Below are positions 17,068 to 25,986 of a stretch of DNA of 64,000 bases, in pieces. The stretch's first letter is position 1. Each line of letters starts with the position of its first letter. The stretch is from Chaera sp964544355 (GTDB lineage: Bacteria; Patescibacteriota; Saccharimonadia; Saccharimonadales; Saccharimonadaceae): NCBI GenBank assembly GCA_964544355.1, contig CAZJAI010000002.1, positions 1 through 64,000 of the forward strand, read 5' to 3'. Both the position numbers and the translations under genes were made by a program. The notes under the pieces were generated by a model. That model was given only the letters and a program-made list of their open reading frames with translations. It had not been told where the DNA came from and did not search any database.

Positions 17068-17085
17068 ACATAATTTTCATTATGT
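17068..17085. repeat. AT-rich inverted repeat, possible operator
   Basis: ACATAAT, TTTC, ATTATGT: perfect seven-base arms. It lies ten bases upstream of the -35 box of the CHAP-gene promoter and just after the trhO stop codon, so it could be a regulator site or part of a weak terminator. Confidence 0.4.
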
Positions 17086-17122
17086 CATTTATATGTAATT
17101 ACAAGCTTAAGCGGTTAGGCTT

Positions 17123-18016
17123 TCAGGTTTTGGCGGCAGAAAAGCCGGGGGAACAGGAAGATGAGCAGTAATAGGCCTGCCCGGAGCATGCGCGGCACAA
17201 CAGGACCAGGCGGTTGCAACTGGCCAGGGCGCAGTTCGAATAGCTGCTGGCAGGGCGGTGGCAGCCGCGACAGCGGCCGATAACTTTGGCCTGCGGGCTA
17301 AACGCCAAACTCATGCGCCTGTCAAAAACGTAAAGAGACCCTTCCCACAAACCCTGGTCGCCGAACGCCTGGCCGTACTTGACGATTCCGCCGTCCAGCT
17401 GATAAACGTCCCTGAAGCCCCGCTTGATCATCAGGGCCGATAGAACCTCGCAGCGCACACCGCCGGTGCAATAGGTAACCACCGGCCGGTTCTTTAAGTG
17501 ATCGAAGCGGCCGCTGTCCAGTTCTTGGATAAAATCGCGGGTAGCGGCGGCCCGGGTAACCACCGCTCCCTTAAAACGCCCGATGGCCGCTTCATAAGCG
17601 TTGCGGCCGTCAAAAAACACCACCTCGTCTCCTCGTTTCGCCACCAGCCGGTGCAGCCCTTCGGGCTTAAGGCGCCGGCCGCCGCCGACTATGCCAGCGG
17701 AGCTAACTTTGATCTGATCGGGCGCACCGAACGTGACTATTTCGTCACGCGCCCTGACGCTCAGGCGAGGGAAGTCGTCGCGGATACCGTCGGACCATTT
17801 AAACTGCATGCCAGAAAACGGGGCGTAGGCCTTGGTTTGATTGATGTAAGACTTCAGATCAGCCAGCTCGCCGCCGACCGTGCCGTTAATACCGTGCCGC
17901 GAGATTAAAATTCTGCCTTTCAGATTAAGGGCGCGGCAAACGGCGGTTTGCCATAAACGAACCGCTTCGGGATCTTTAATAACGCTGAATTTGTAATAAA
18001 GCAGGATTTTTTGCAT
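17123..18016 (-). CDS. trhO: tRNA uridine(34) hydroxylase TrhO (rhodanese-like, YceA family)
   Basis: Makes 5-hydroxyuridine at tRNA position 34 by an oxygen-dependent route. An N-terminal acylphosphatase-like domain (start MQKILLYYKF; RILISRHGINGTVGG near residue 35) is followed by a rhodanese domain with the active-site loop YCTGGVRCE near 180 and the motif YQLDGGIVKYG. A C-terminal Cys-rich tail (CRGCHRP, CALASC, CRAC) probably binds zinc. The start at 18016 is chosen from homology; an in-frame ATG at 18046 would add ten residues. It follows the bL25 gene on the same strand. Confidence 0.92.
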   Translation of the reverse strand: MQKILLYYKFSVIKDPEAVRLWQTAVCRALNLKGRILISRHGINGTVGGELADLKSYINQTKAYAPFSGMQFKWSDGIRDDFPRLSVRARDEIVTFGAPDQIKVSSAGIVGGGRRLKPEGLHRLVAKRGDEVVFFDGRNAYEAAIGRFKGAVVTRAAATRDFIQELDSGRFDHLKNRPVVTYCTGGVRCEVLSALMIKRGFRDVYQLDGGIVKYGQAFGDQGLWEGSLYVFDRRMSLAFSPQAKVIGRCRGCHRPASSYSNCALASCNRLVLLCRACSGQAYYCSSSCSPGFSAAKT

Positions 18017-18080
18017 GACTTTTAAATAGTGGCGATCTGGTGACAATCGGGCAGCCTTAAGTTGGGGTGCGGGCTAAAAC

Positions 18081-18818
18081 TTACTGTTTTTCTTCCAGCG
18101 AGCTTGGCTTGGGTTCTTTCTGCCCCTTGCCGCCCGGGCGGTCTTCTTCGGCTTGGCTGTCCTGCTGGGTGTCCTCGCCGTGCTCGGCTTCAACTTCGGC
18201 CACGTCTTCGGCTTCGGCTTCGCCGCCGGCCGCTTCGTTGGCGGCCTGCAGGGCGCTGGGTTCGTATACGCTGGCTATCACCAGCTCGCGGTCGTCAATT
18301 TGCAGTTCGACGCCCTCGGGCAGCCGGATGTCGGCCACGGTAACGTGCTGGCCGGGTTCCGCCAGCTGTTTGATGGAAACCTCCAGTCTGTCGGGTAGAT
18401 TAGCCGGCAAAGCGGCTACGGGCAGGCTTTCAAGGGTTTGCAACACCACCAGCCCAGCCTTTTCGGCCAAACTCTCGCCCTCGCCCAGTAGCACCACCGG
18501 TACCTCGGCCTCGACTTTTTCATTCTGCTTAACGGCGTGGAAAGAAACGTGCCTGAGCGTCCGCTTGACCGGGTCGAGGTCGACATGCTTGATCATAGCC
18601 AGACGCTTTTTGCCGTCCAGTTCCAGGTAAACCGGATGATGGCGGCCGGCTTGCCGATAAACTTTATCCATCACCAGGGCCGGAGCACTGACGTTGGCCG
18701 GCTCCAGGCCGGCGCCGTATATCACGCCCGGAACTTCTCCCTGGCGCCGCAGACCGGCTACTTTCTTGCCGGCCACCTTCCGGTTTTTAAGGGTCAACTC
18801 TATTTTGTCGCTGCTCAT
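18081..18818 (-). CDS. rplY: Large ribosomal subunit protein bL25 (Ctc/TL5 form)
   Basis: A 245-residue long-form bL25, which binds 5S rRNA. The N-terminal L25 domain (about residues 1-95) includes RKVAGKKVAGLRRQGEVPGVIYG; the C-terminal TL5/CTC beta domain (about 97-185) includes EVPVVLLGE and LEVSIKQL. The last 50 residues are an acidic, Glu/Ala-rich tail. It is divergent from dedA, with 84 bases between the starts. No Shine-Dalgarno sequence is visible before its ATG. Confidence 0.94.
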   Translation of the reverse strand: MSSDKIELTLKNRKVAGKKVAGLRRQGEVPGVIYGAGLEPANVSAPALVMDKVYRQAGRHHPVYLELDGKKRLAMIKHVDLDPVKRTLRHVSFHAVKQNEKVEAEVPVVLLGEGESLAEKAGLVVLQTLESLPVAALPANLPDRLEVSIKQLAEPGQHVTVADIRLPEGVELQIDDRELVIASVYEPSALQAANEAAGGEAEAEDVAEVEAEHGEDTQQDSQAEEDRPGGKGQKEPKPSSLEEKQ

Positions 18819-18861
18819 ATTGGCAATACTTTGGGTTATTTAATATCCATTTATTTAAGCA

Positions 18862-18890
18862 TTGGAAACTGGTCCGGCATTTATTATAAC
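18862..18890 (+). promoter_or_regulatory. Promoter for dedA (TTGGAA-17-TATAAC)
   Basis: -35 TTGGAA (18862-18867) and -10 TATAAC (18885-18890), spaced 17. Predicted start near 18897, six bases before the ATG at 18903, so the transcript would be almost leaderless. Confidence 0.65.
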
Positions 18891-18902
18891 AGATTTGTCC
18901 CT

Positions 18903-19556
18903 ATGGCTCATGCTATACTCTTACCCGTGATACCGGGCATCGATTTGGTTGATTTTATCCGCGCCGTCGGCATTCTAGGAGTTGTCGCGATAGTGTTTGC
19001 TGAGTCCGGCCTGCTGATCGGGTTTTTCCTGCCGGGAGATAGCCTGTTGTTCACGGCCGGCCTGCTGGCCCAGCAAGGGGTTTTGGGCATCAGCGTTTAC
19101 TGGCTGGCCCTGCTTTTGTTCGCGGCGGCGGTGCTTGGCGACAATGTCGGTTACGCCTTTGGCCATAGGGTGGGACGAAAACTGTTCAAGCGCCCCGACT
19201 CGCTGCTGTTCAGCCATCACAACCTGATGCGGGCCGAGGAGTTTTACCGGCGTTACGGCGCCAAGACCATTGTGCTGGCCAGATTTATTCCGGTGGTGCG
19301 CACTTTCGCGCCCATCGTGGCAGGCATAAGCACTATGCCTTATAGAACCTTCCTAACCTTTAACCTGGTCGGGGCGCTGCTTTGGGCGGTGGGTCTGACC
19401 TACGCGGGATATTATGCCGGCAGCTGGTTCGAGTCGCGCGGCATTAGCATCGACCGATACCTGCTGCCTATCGTCCTGCTGATTATCGCCACCTCGGTGG
19501 CTCCGCCGGTCTGGCATCTGATTAAAAACCGGCGCGGAAGTGGATCAAGCGGCTGA
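18903..19556 (+). CDS. DedA family membrane protein (SNARE-associated/VTT domain)
   Basis: A 217-residue polytopic protein of the DedA family, proposed lipid (undecaprenyl- or phospholipid) flippases or transporters. Hallmarks are FAESGLLIGFFLPGDSLLF near residue 37, LGDNVGYAFGHRVGR near 80, and ARFIPVVRTFAPIVAGISTM near 125-145, with the essential arginines and proline. The ATG at 18903 is chosen because a promoter ends 12 bases before it; the frame is open further upstream but would run back through the bL25 gene. Its stop is 11 bases from the convergent uvrA stop. Confidence 0.93.
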   Translation: MAHAILLPVIPGIDLVDFIRAVGILGVVAIVFAESGLLIGFFLPGDSLLFTAGLLAQQGVLGISVYWLALLLFAAAVLGDNVGYAFGHRVGRKLFKRPDSLLFSHHNLMRAEEFYRRYGAKTIVLARFIPVVRTFAPIVAGISTMPYRTFLTFNLVGALLWAVGLTYAGYYAGSWFESRGISIDRYLLPIVLLIIATSVAPPVWHLIKNRRGSGSSG

Positions 19557-19566
19557 GTGGACGGCG

Positions 19567-22377
19567 TTAAAGAATCTGCTTCAGGTATCGTCCCGTGTGC
19601 GACCCGGCCTGGCCGGCCACCGTCTCGGGCGTACCGGCGGCTACCAAATAACCGCCGGCCTGGCCGCCCTCCGGGCCGAGGTCTATCAGGTAGTCGGCCG
19701 ATTTGATAACGTCGAGATTGTGCTCGATCACCACCATGCTGTTGCCGGCCTCAACCAGCGCCTGTAGCACCTGCAGCAGTTTTTTAACGTCGGCGCTGTG
19801 CAGCCCGGTAGTGGGCTCGTCCAATACGTACATGGTCCGGCCGGTGGCGCGGCGCGACAGCTCGCTGGCCAGCTTGATCCGCTGAGCCTCGCCGCCGGAA
19901 AAGGTGGTGGCCGGCTGCCCCAGCTTGATATAGCCCAAACCTACTTCCAGCAAGGTAGCCAGCTTGCGCGACACCGCCGGTATGTTGGCGAAAAAGTCGG
20001 CGGCCGTTTCCACGGTCATTTCCAGCACGTCGGCGATAGAGACGCCTTTGTATTTGATTTCCAGCGCTTCACGGTTGTAGCGCTGGCCCTTGCACTGCTC
20101 GCAGGTAACGTAAACGTCCGGCAAAAAATGCATTTCGATTTTGATGACTCCGTCTCCCTGGCAGTTTTCGCAGCGGCCGCCGCGCACGTTAAAACTAAAA
20201 CGGCCCGCCCGGTAGCCGCGGACATTGGCCTCGGGAGTAGACGCGAATAGTTCGCGGATGGGCGTGAACATGCCGGTATAGGTGGCCGGGTTGGAGCGCG
20301 GCGTCCGGCCGATTGGTGACTGGTCGATAACGATGATTTTATCCAGGTGCTCAACGCCTTCCAGGGCTTCGTGCCGGCCGGCCACTTCGTTGGAACGGTG
20401 CAGCCGGCTGGCCAGCTCTTTGGCCACGATGTCATTAACCAGAGTAGACTTGCCGGAACCGCTGACCCCGGTTACTACGGTCAGCAGGCCCAGCGGAATT
20501 TCCACCGTCAGGTTTTTCAGGTTATGCTCTCTGGCTCCGACGACCGTCAGCGACCTGCCGGCGGGCTGCCGCCGCCGCTTGGGCACCGCGATAGCGTCGC
20601 TACCGGACAAAAAACGGCCCGTCAGGCTGTGGGGATCGGCGGCCACGCTGTCCGGGCTGCCGGCGGCTACCACTTTGCCGCCGTGTATGCCGGCTCCCGG
20701 GCCCATGTCCAGCAGATAATCGGCCGAGCGAATAGTATCCTCGTCGTGCTCCACCACGATGACCGTGTTGCCCAGGTCCCTTAAGTGTTTTAGGGTAGTG
20801 ATCAGACGCTCGTTATCCCGCTGATGCAGGCCGATTGACGGCTCGTCCAGCACGTAGAGCACTCCCTGCAAGCCGGAGCCGATTTGCGTGGCCAGGCGGA
20901 TCCGCTGAGCCTCGCCGCCGGACAAGGTATTGGCCGCCCGGTTCAGCTCCAGATAACCCAAACCGACGTCCCGCAAAAACCGCAGCCTGGCCACTATTTC
21001 GCGCATAATCTGGCGGGCGATCAGCTGCTCCTGCTTGTTCAGCTGTAGGCCACCCTCGAACAACTCCAGGGCATCGTCCACGCTCAGGCCGCAGATATCC
21101 ATGATGTTCATGCCGTGCAACTTGACTGCCAGGGCCTCTGGTCTTAGTCGGGCCCCCAGGCAGGCGTGGCACTGGCGTTCCCGCATGAACCGCTCGATAT
21201 CCCGCCGCATAAACTCGCTTTCGGTCTCGCGGTGACGGCGCTCCAGGCCGGGTACCACCCCCTCGTAAACCGAGTCGAAAGAGCGGCCGCCGCCCAGGGA
21301 GATACGGTAGGTCTGCTGGCCGGTGCCATAAAGGATGGCCTTGACGTCTTCCGGATCAAGCCGACCCACCGGAACGTGCAGGCTGAAGCCGCGGCTCTCG
21401 GCCAGGACGGCCAGTTTTTTCATCCACCAGGCGTCGCTGGTTACCCGATTGTAAGGCCTGATAGCCCCCTCGGCGATGGTCAGGCGCGGGTTAAAGACCA
21501 GTTCCGGGTCAACCTCCAGCCGGCTGCCCAGCCCGGTGCAAACCGGACAGGCGCCGTGCGGCGAGTTAAAACTGAACAGCCGCGGCGCCAGCTCCGGGAT
21601 AACCACGTCGGGATGATCCGGGCAGGCGTAACGCTGGCTGTAAACCTGTTCCTCGTGGCTGTCGGCATCAATGACCAGCACCGTACCCTCGGCCACTTCC
21701 AGAGCTTGCTCAATCGACTGGGCCACCCGGCCCGCCGAATCCGGCGAAATTACCACGCGGTCTACCACCAGTTCTATGGTGTGTTTTTTGTTTTTGTCCA
21801 GAACCGGCCATTCATCCAAAGAGTAAACCACTCCGTCCACCCTGGCCCGGGCGTATCCGGCCCTGGAATACTGTTCCGGAATATGAGCGAATTCGCCTTT
21901 TTTGTCGTTAACCACCGGGGCTAAAATCATCAGCCGGCTGCCGGACGGCCGGCTGGCGATTTCGTCCACGATCACCTGAACGGTGCGCCGGCTGACCGCC
22001 CGAGCGCAGATCGGGCAATGGGGAACCCCGACCCTGGCGAACAGCAGGCGCAGGTAATCGTAAATTTCGGTCACCGTAGCGGCCGTGGAGCGAGGGTTAC
22101 GGCCGGCCGACTTCTGGTCGATGCTGATGGCCGGGCTAAGACCGTCTATCTGATCCACGTCCGGCTTTTCCATGATCCCCAAAAACTGTCTGGCGTAACT
22201 GGACAGGCTTTCGACGTAACGGCGCTGACCTTCGGCGTATATGGTGTCAAAGGCCAGACTGGATTTGCCCGATCCGCTCAGCCCTGTCACCACCACTAGC
22301 TTGTCGCGGGGAATTTCCACGTCAATATTCTTGAGGTTGTGTTCGCGGGCACCCCGAACCACGATAGCGTCTGCCAT
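19567..22377 (-). CDS. uvrA: Excinuclease ABC subunit A (UvrA)
   Basis: Damage-recognition ATPase of nucleotide excision repair, 936 residues, full length. Two ABC modules: Walker A GLSGSGKSS near residue 32 and GVSGSGKST near 640; two ABC signatures LSGGEAQRIRLA and FSGGEAQRIKLA; the UvrB-binding and insertion regions lie between. The C-terminal zinc finger CENCQGDG...CEQCKGQ is intact. In the first zinc module the usual leading CxxC is replaced by CPDH (CxxH), while the second half CPVC is kept. It works with UvrC encoded at 14406-15950. Confidence 0.97.
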   Translation of the reverse strand: MADAIVVRGAREHNLKNIDVEIPRDKLVVVTGLSGSGKSSLAFDTIYAEGQRRYVESLSSYARQFLGIMEKPDVDQIDGLSPAISIDQKSAGRNPRSTAATVTEIYDYLRLLFARVGVPHCPICARAVSRRTVQVIVDEIASRPSGSRLMILAPVVNDKKGEFAHIPEQYSRAGYARARVDGVVYSLDEWPVLDKNKKHTIELVVDRVVISPDSAGRVAQSIEQALEVAEGTVLVIDADSHEEQVYSQRYACPDHPDVVIPELAPRLFSFNSPHGACPVCTGLGSRLEVDPELVFNPRLTIAEGAIRPYNRVTSDAWWMKKLAVLAESRGFSLHVPVGRLDPEDVKAILYGTGQQTYRISLGGGRSFDSVYEGVVPGLERRHRETESEFMRRDIERFMRERQCHACLGARLRPEALAVKLHGMNIMDICGLSVDDALELFEGGLQLNKQEQLIARQIMREIVARLRFLRDVGLGYLELNRAANTLSGGEAQRIRLATQIGSGLQGVLYVLDEPSIGLHQRDNERLITTLKHLRDLGNTVIVVEHDEDTIRSADYLLDMGPGAGIHGGKVVAAGSPDSVAADPHSLTGRFLSGSDAIAVPKRRRQPAGRSLTVVGAREHNLKNLTVEIPLGLLTVVTGVSGSGKSTLVNDIVAKELASRLHRSNEVAGRHEALEGVEHLDKIIVIDQSPIGRTPRSNPATYTGMFTPIRELFASTPEANVRGYRAGRFSFNVRGGRCENCQGDGVIKIEMHFLPDVYVTCEQCKGQRYNREALEIKYKGVSIADVLEMTVETAADFFANIPAVSRKLATLLEVGLGYIKLGQPATTFSGGEAQRIKLASELSRRATGRTMYVLDEPTTGLHSADVKKLLQVLQALVEAGNSMVVIEHNLDVIKSADYLIDLGPEGGQAGGYLVAAGTPETVAGQAGSHTGRYLKQIL

Positions 22378-22446
22378 ATCCGATAAATTATAACACTTTT
22401 CACCTATTCGGTCTAAATGGCTTATAATGTACCCAGCTAAAGACTC

Positions 22447-22698
22447 ATGCTGAACAAGTTAGGCAGATTTTGGAAGAAAACTCCACCGCTGGCCCGGCAG
22501 GTGGCAGTGGCTTGCCTGGGACTGGTGCTGCTGCTGGCCGGCGCAGCCATGCTGGTACTGCCCGGCCCCGGCTGGGCTACCATCTTTCTGGGCCTGGCGG
22601 TGCTGGCCAGCGAATTCTACTGGGCCAACCAGCTGAAAAGCTGGCTTCTGAAACGCTTCAAATCGGCCCTGGCCTGGGCCAAAAACCGAGGCCGCTAA
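22447..22698 (+). CDS. PGPGW-motif small transmembrane protein
   Basis: An 83-residue protein with one long hydrophobic segment (about residues 17-52) carrying LPGPGWATIFLGLAVLASEF, the signature of the PGPGW family of putative transmembrane proteins. The C-terminus is basic (KRFKSALAWAKNRGR). Function unknown. The stop codon is embedded in a GCCGCT/AGCGGC hairpin (22689-22705). A second small membrane protein gene follows in the same direction. Confidence 0.85.
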   Translation: MLNKLGRFWKKTPPLARQVAVACLGLVLLLAGAAMLVLPGPGWATIFLGLAVLASEFYWANQLKSWLLKRFKSALAWAKNRGR

Positions 22699-22777
22699 AG
22701 TAGCGGCGCAAACATTGCTGTCCTGATGCTCCTCTACCAAGCTTGCTTAATATTAAAATTTATGATAAAATAACAAG

Positions 22778-23128
22778 GTGAGATTGTCCGGTTTAGGTTT
22801 GATTATTTTGGCCGGCTCAGCTGTTGGCTCAGTGGTTCTGATATTTGTCTGGCCCAGTCTGTTTGACGCTTTGTTCTGGTTTCTGTTCGCCGGGGTCATC
22901 CCCGGCACTAACCTGGTCGTGCCCGCCGGAGTGATGGCCTTGATATACCTGGCGGCGCTGATTACCCTGACCAGCCACGCCTGGCGCAGAGGACTCTACC
23001 CGGGAAGCGCCCGACTGCTGCGCGCCCAAGACAACGCGGCCGCCAGACTAAACAAACCGTTAAAAAGCGGCCGTGCGGCAACGACCAAACCGCGCCGGCC
23101 AATTAGCCGTCACAAGCCAGCCGTTTGA
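22778..23128 (+). CDS. Small two- or three-helix membrane protein, unknown function
   Basis: A 116-residue protein with hydrophobic segments at about residues 7-27, 31-50 and 52-66 and a basic C-terminal tail (GRAATTKPRRP). Translation starts at a GTG preceded by AACAAG. I do not recognise a family. It lies between the PGPGW gene and the exonuclease I gene, 35 bases before the latter, and is probably co-transcribed with it. Confidence 0.7.
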   Translation: MRLSGLGLIILAGSAVGSVVLIFVWPSLFDALFWFLFAGVIPGTNLVVPAGVMALIYLAALITLTSHAWRRGLYPGSARLLRAQDNAAARLNKPLKSGRAATTKPRRPISRHKPAV

Positions 23129-23163
23129 GAACCGCAAGCGGCATGGTTTATGATTGATAAATC

Positions 23164-24585
23164 ATGTCTGAGCAGACCTTCTTCTTTTACGATGTAGAGA
23201 CCAGCGGCTTCGACCCCAAAACCATGCGCATTATGCAATTCGCCGGACAGCGCACCGACCTGCAGCTGAAGCCGCTGGGACGACCGGTCAACTGGCTGGT
23301 TAAGCTGAGCGACGATGTCCTGCCCGATCCGGCAGCGGTACTGTTAACCGGCATTACCCCGCAGAAAAGCCGGCAGGCGGGACTTAGCGAAGCCGAGTTC
23401 TGCCGCAAGCTGTTTCGGCAGGTACTGACGCCCGGCACCATCGTTACCGGTTTCAACAACATCCGGTTCGACGACGACTTTTTGCGCTATACCTTTTACC
23501 GTAATTTTTACGATCCCTACGAGTGGGCCTGGGCCGAAGGGCGCAGCCGTTGGGATCTACTGGACGTAGTCCGCCTAATGAGAGCTATCCGGCCCGACGG
23601 AATTAACTGGCCGGTAGACAAAGACGGCCTGCCGACCAACCGACTGGAAGCGATCAGCGCCGCCAACGGCCTGGACCACGCCAGCGCCCACGACGCCCTG
23701 AGCGACGTTAGCGCCCTGATTGGCCTGGCCCGCCTGATTCGGAACAAACAGCCAAAACTGTTCAATTACCTGCTGGGCATGAGGCTTAAAAAGCGGGTCG
23801 CCGAACTGGTCAGCCTTGATCAGCCCCAGCCCTTTCTTTACTCCAGCGGCCGCTACGACAGCCAGTGGCTGAAAACCACCGCGGTCTATCCCATCGGCCA
23901 GTCCGGCAAGTCTGGAGGCGTGCTGGTGTGGGATTTGCGACAGGACCCGGATGATTTTGCCGGGCTCTCGCGGCGCCAGATCGCCGACCTGATAACCTCC
24001 AAGCGCTCCGACGAGCTCAAACAAAGCGGCGGCCTGAATTCGCCGGTGAAAGAACTCAGCCTCAACCGCTGCCCGGCCGTAGCGCCAATGGGCGTGCTGG
24101 ACCCGGACAGCCGGCAGCGGCTCGGCCTGGACCTGGCATCGGTCGAGACCAATTTAAGAAAACTGCGGCGAAACCGGCAGGTGGCCGCCGAATTCGTCCA
24201 AGCCTGGGCGGCCAGAGCCCCTTTTGAAAGGGCTACTGACGTAGACGGGCAGCTCTACGACGGTTTTCTGGATGACAGCGACCGGCGGCTGCTCGACTTG
24301 GTCCGGCAAGCCGAGCCGCGTGAGCTACAGTCCATCGGCGACAAATTCAAAGACCGGCGCATGCGGGAGCTGCTGCTGCGCTACAAGGCGCGCAATTTCG
24401 AGTCTTTTCTGGATAGCGAGGAGCGTGCCGCCTGGGAAGAGTACCGGACGGCCAGGCTGAAGGCCGACTGGCCCAACTTCAGCCGGAAGCTGGCCGAGGC
24501 GCAGGCTGCCGAGCTAGACGCCGAGCGACGGTTTTTGGTTGAAGAGCTCAAACTGTGGGCCGAATCGATCATACCGGCCGAGTAA
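23164..24585 (+). CDS. sbcB: Exodeoxyribonuclease I (SbcB)
   Basis: A 3'-5' single-strand DNA exonuclease of the DnaQ fold, 473 residues, matching the E. coli ExoI length. Exo I YDVETSGFDP near residue 9, the ExoII region GFNNIRFDDDFLR near 98, and ExoIII HDALSDVSAL near 178 carry the DEDDh residues. The SH3-like and C-terminal helical ExoI domains follow (RKLRRNRQ, DSDRRLLDLVR). It acts in recombination and mismatch repair. ExoI is best known from Gammaproteobacteria but does occur in Saccharibacteria-like genomes; its stop is ten bases from the convergent obg stop. Confidence 0.94.
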   Translation: MSEQTFFFYDVETSGFDPKTMRIMQFAGQRTDLQLKPLGRPVNWLVKLSDDVLPDPAAVLLTGITPQKSRQAGLSEAEFCRKLFRQVLTPGTIVTGFNNIRFDDDFLRYTFYRNFYDPYEWAWAEGRSRWDLLDVVRLMRAIRPDGINWPVDKDGLPTNRLEAISAANGLDHASAHDALSDVSALIGLARLIRNKQPKLFNYLLGMRLKKRVAELVSLDQPQPFLYSSGRYDSQWLKTTAVYPIGQSGKSGGVLVWDLRQDPDDFAGLSRRQIADLITSKRSDELKQSGGLNSPVKELSLNRCPAVAPMGVLDPDSRQRLGLDLASVETNLRKLRRNRQVAAEFVQAWAARAPFERATDVDGQLYDGFLDDSDRRLLDLVRQAEPRELQSIGDKFKDRRMRELLLRYKARNFESFLDSEERAAWEEYRTARLKADWPNFSRKLAEAQAAELDAERRFLVEELKLWAESIIPAE

Positions 24586-24595
24586 AGTGGGCCGG

Positions 24596-25894
24596 TTACT
24601 CGGACAGCTTCAGAGATAAACCCTCAGCCTTGCCGGTAAAACAAATTAGCGTATCGGGCTGAGCTCCCAAGCGGATCAGCTCGTGGATCACCCCTTCGCG
24701 CCGCAGAATATGCCGCAGCCGTTGTCGGCCGTGCGGGTTGGCAAAATCGGTCCTGACGGCGAAACGCTCAATCCTGACGCCGCCAAGCGCGAAGTTGCCG
24801 TCCGGCCGCCGGGCTAGCGTCCAGGCGTCGCCGCTGTCGGCTAAGGTAATCAGAGGCATTGAATCGCCATGTTCGGCGGTTCGGGCCGGAGCGGCCGCGG
24901 CCACCCGGGTTTTGTCTACCAGATCAGCAGCGACATTCAACAATTCTTTAATACCGATTCCGGCAGCGGCGGAAACCGCCATGACCGGTGTGCTTTTTTT
25001 GACAGCTTGAAGCAGCCTGTCCAGAACCACGGCAACGCGAGCCGGGTCGGCTCCCTCGATCTTGGTCAGAACCACAATCTGCGGCCGGCTGAGCAGCTGC
25101 GGATTATAGGCCCTTAGCTCCCCCTCCACCGTCCGCAGGGCCCGCACCGGATCTTCCTGATAAAAATCAATCAGATGCAACAGCACCGAGGTACGCTCTA
25201 CGTGCCTTAAGAATTCGTCACCCAGCCCCTTGCCCTGGCTGGAGCCCTCTATCAAGCCCGGGATGTCGGCCACCAGCAGGGTCCGGCCTACCGCTTCGGC
25301 TACCCCCAGATTGGGGGACAAGGTAGTAAACGGATAATCGGCTATCTGCGGACGGGCTCGGCTGATGACGCTTAGCAGGGTGGATTTGCCGGCGTTAGGT
25401 AAGCCGACCAGACCAATATCGGCCAGTAACTTGAGTTCGAGGGTCAGCTGGCGGACCTCGCCCGGCTCGCCCAGTTCGGCTACTCGAGGAGCCTGACGGG
25501 TGGAACTTTTAAAGTGAGCGTTACCGAAACCTCCCCTGCCGCCCTCGGCCACTACCGCCCGTTGCCCGGGTTGTATTAGTTCGGTCACGACCTGTCCGTC
25601 CAGCTCCAGTACCTGAGTTCCCACCGGCACGGCGGCTACCAGATCGTCGCCGTTGGCGCCGTGCTTGCGGCTCTTCATGCCATCCTGCCCCGGCGTGGCG
25701 GACAACTCCTGTTTGTAATGAAAAGCGACCAGAGTGTTCAGGTTGGGATCGGCCCACAGCACCACGTCGCCGCCCTTGCCGCCGTCGCCGCCGTCCGGGC
25801 CGCCCTTGCTGACATATTTCTCGCGGCGAAAACTAACGGCCCCTTTGCCGCCGTCGCCGCCCCGCACCGTAATGGTTGCTTTATCTACGAACAT
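24596..25894 (-). CDS. obg: GTPase Obg/CgtA
   Basis: Essential ribosome-assembly GTPase, 432 residues. The N-terminal Obg fold (about 1-157) is glycine-rich, with GGDGGKGAVSFRREKYV and GGPDGGDGGKGGDV. The G domain has G1 GLPNAGKST near 165 and G3 DIPGLIEGSSQGKGLGDEFL near 211-230; the usual G4 NKxD reads TKIE. A C-terminal OCT domain (about 345-425) follows. It is preceded on the minus strand by about 90 bases before the LysM-CHAP stop codon. Confidence 0.96.
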   Translation of the reverse strand: MFVDKATITVRGGDGGKGAVSFRREKYVSKGGPDGGDGGKGGDVVLWADPNLNTLVAFHYKQELSATPGQDGMKSRKHGANGDDLVAAVPVGTQVLELDGQVVTELIQPGQRAVVAEGGRGGFGNAHFKSSTRQAPRVAELGEPGEVRQLTLELKLLADIGLVGLPNAGKSTLLSVISRARPQIADYPFTTLSPNLGVAEAVGRTLLVADIPGLIEGSSQGKGLGDEFLRHVERTSVLLHLIDFYQEDPVRALRTVEGELRAYNPQLLSRPQIVVLTKIEGADPARVAVVLDRLLQAVKKSTPVMAVSAAAGIGIKELLNVAADLVDKTRVAAAAPARTAEHGDSMPLITLADSGDAWTLARRPDGNFALGGVRIERFAVRTDFANPHGRQRLRHILRREGVIHELIRLGAQPDTLICFTGKAEGLSLKLSE

Positions 25895-25986
25895 CGTTTG
25901 AAATTTTGAGTTAATTCTTACCTAAGTATACTTAATAACGGCGCCCGTCACAAAGGGAGCGCCGCTATTGTCTTTCAATACCACAA

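Noticed and set aside
21166..21924. 252-codon plus-strand frame
   Set aside because: Shadow of uvrA on the opposite strand.
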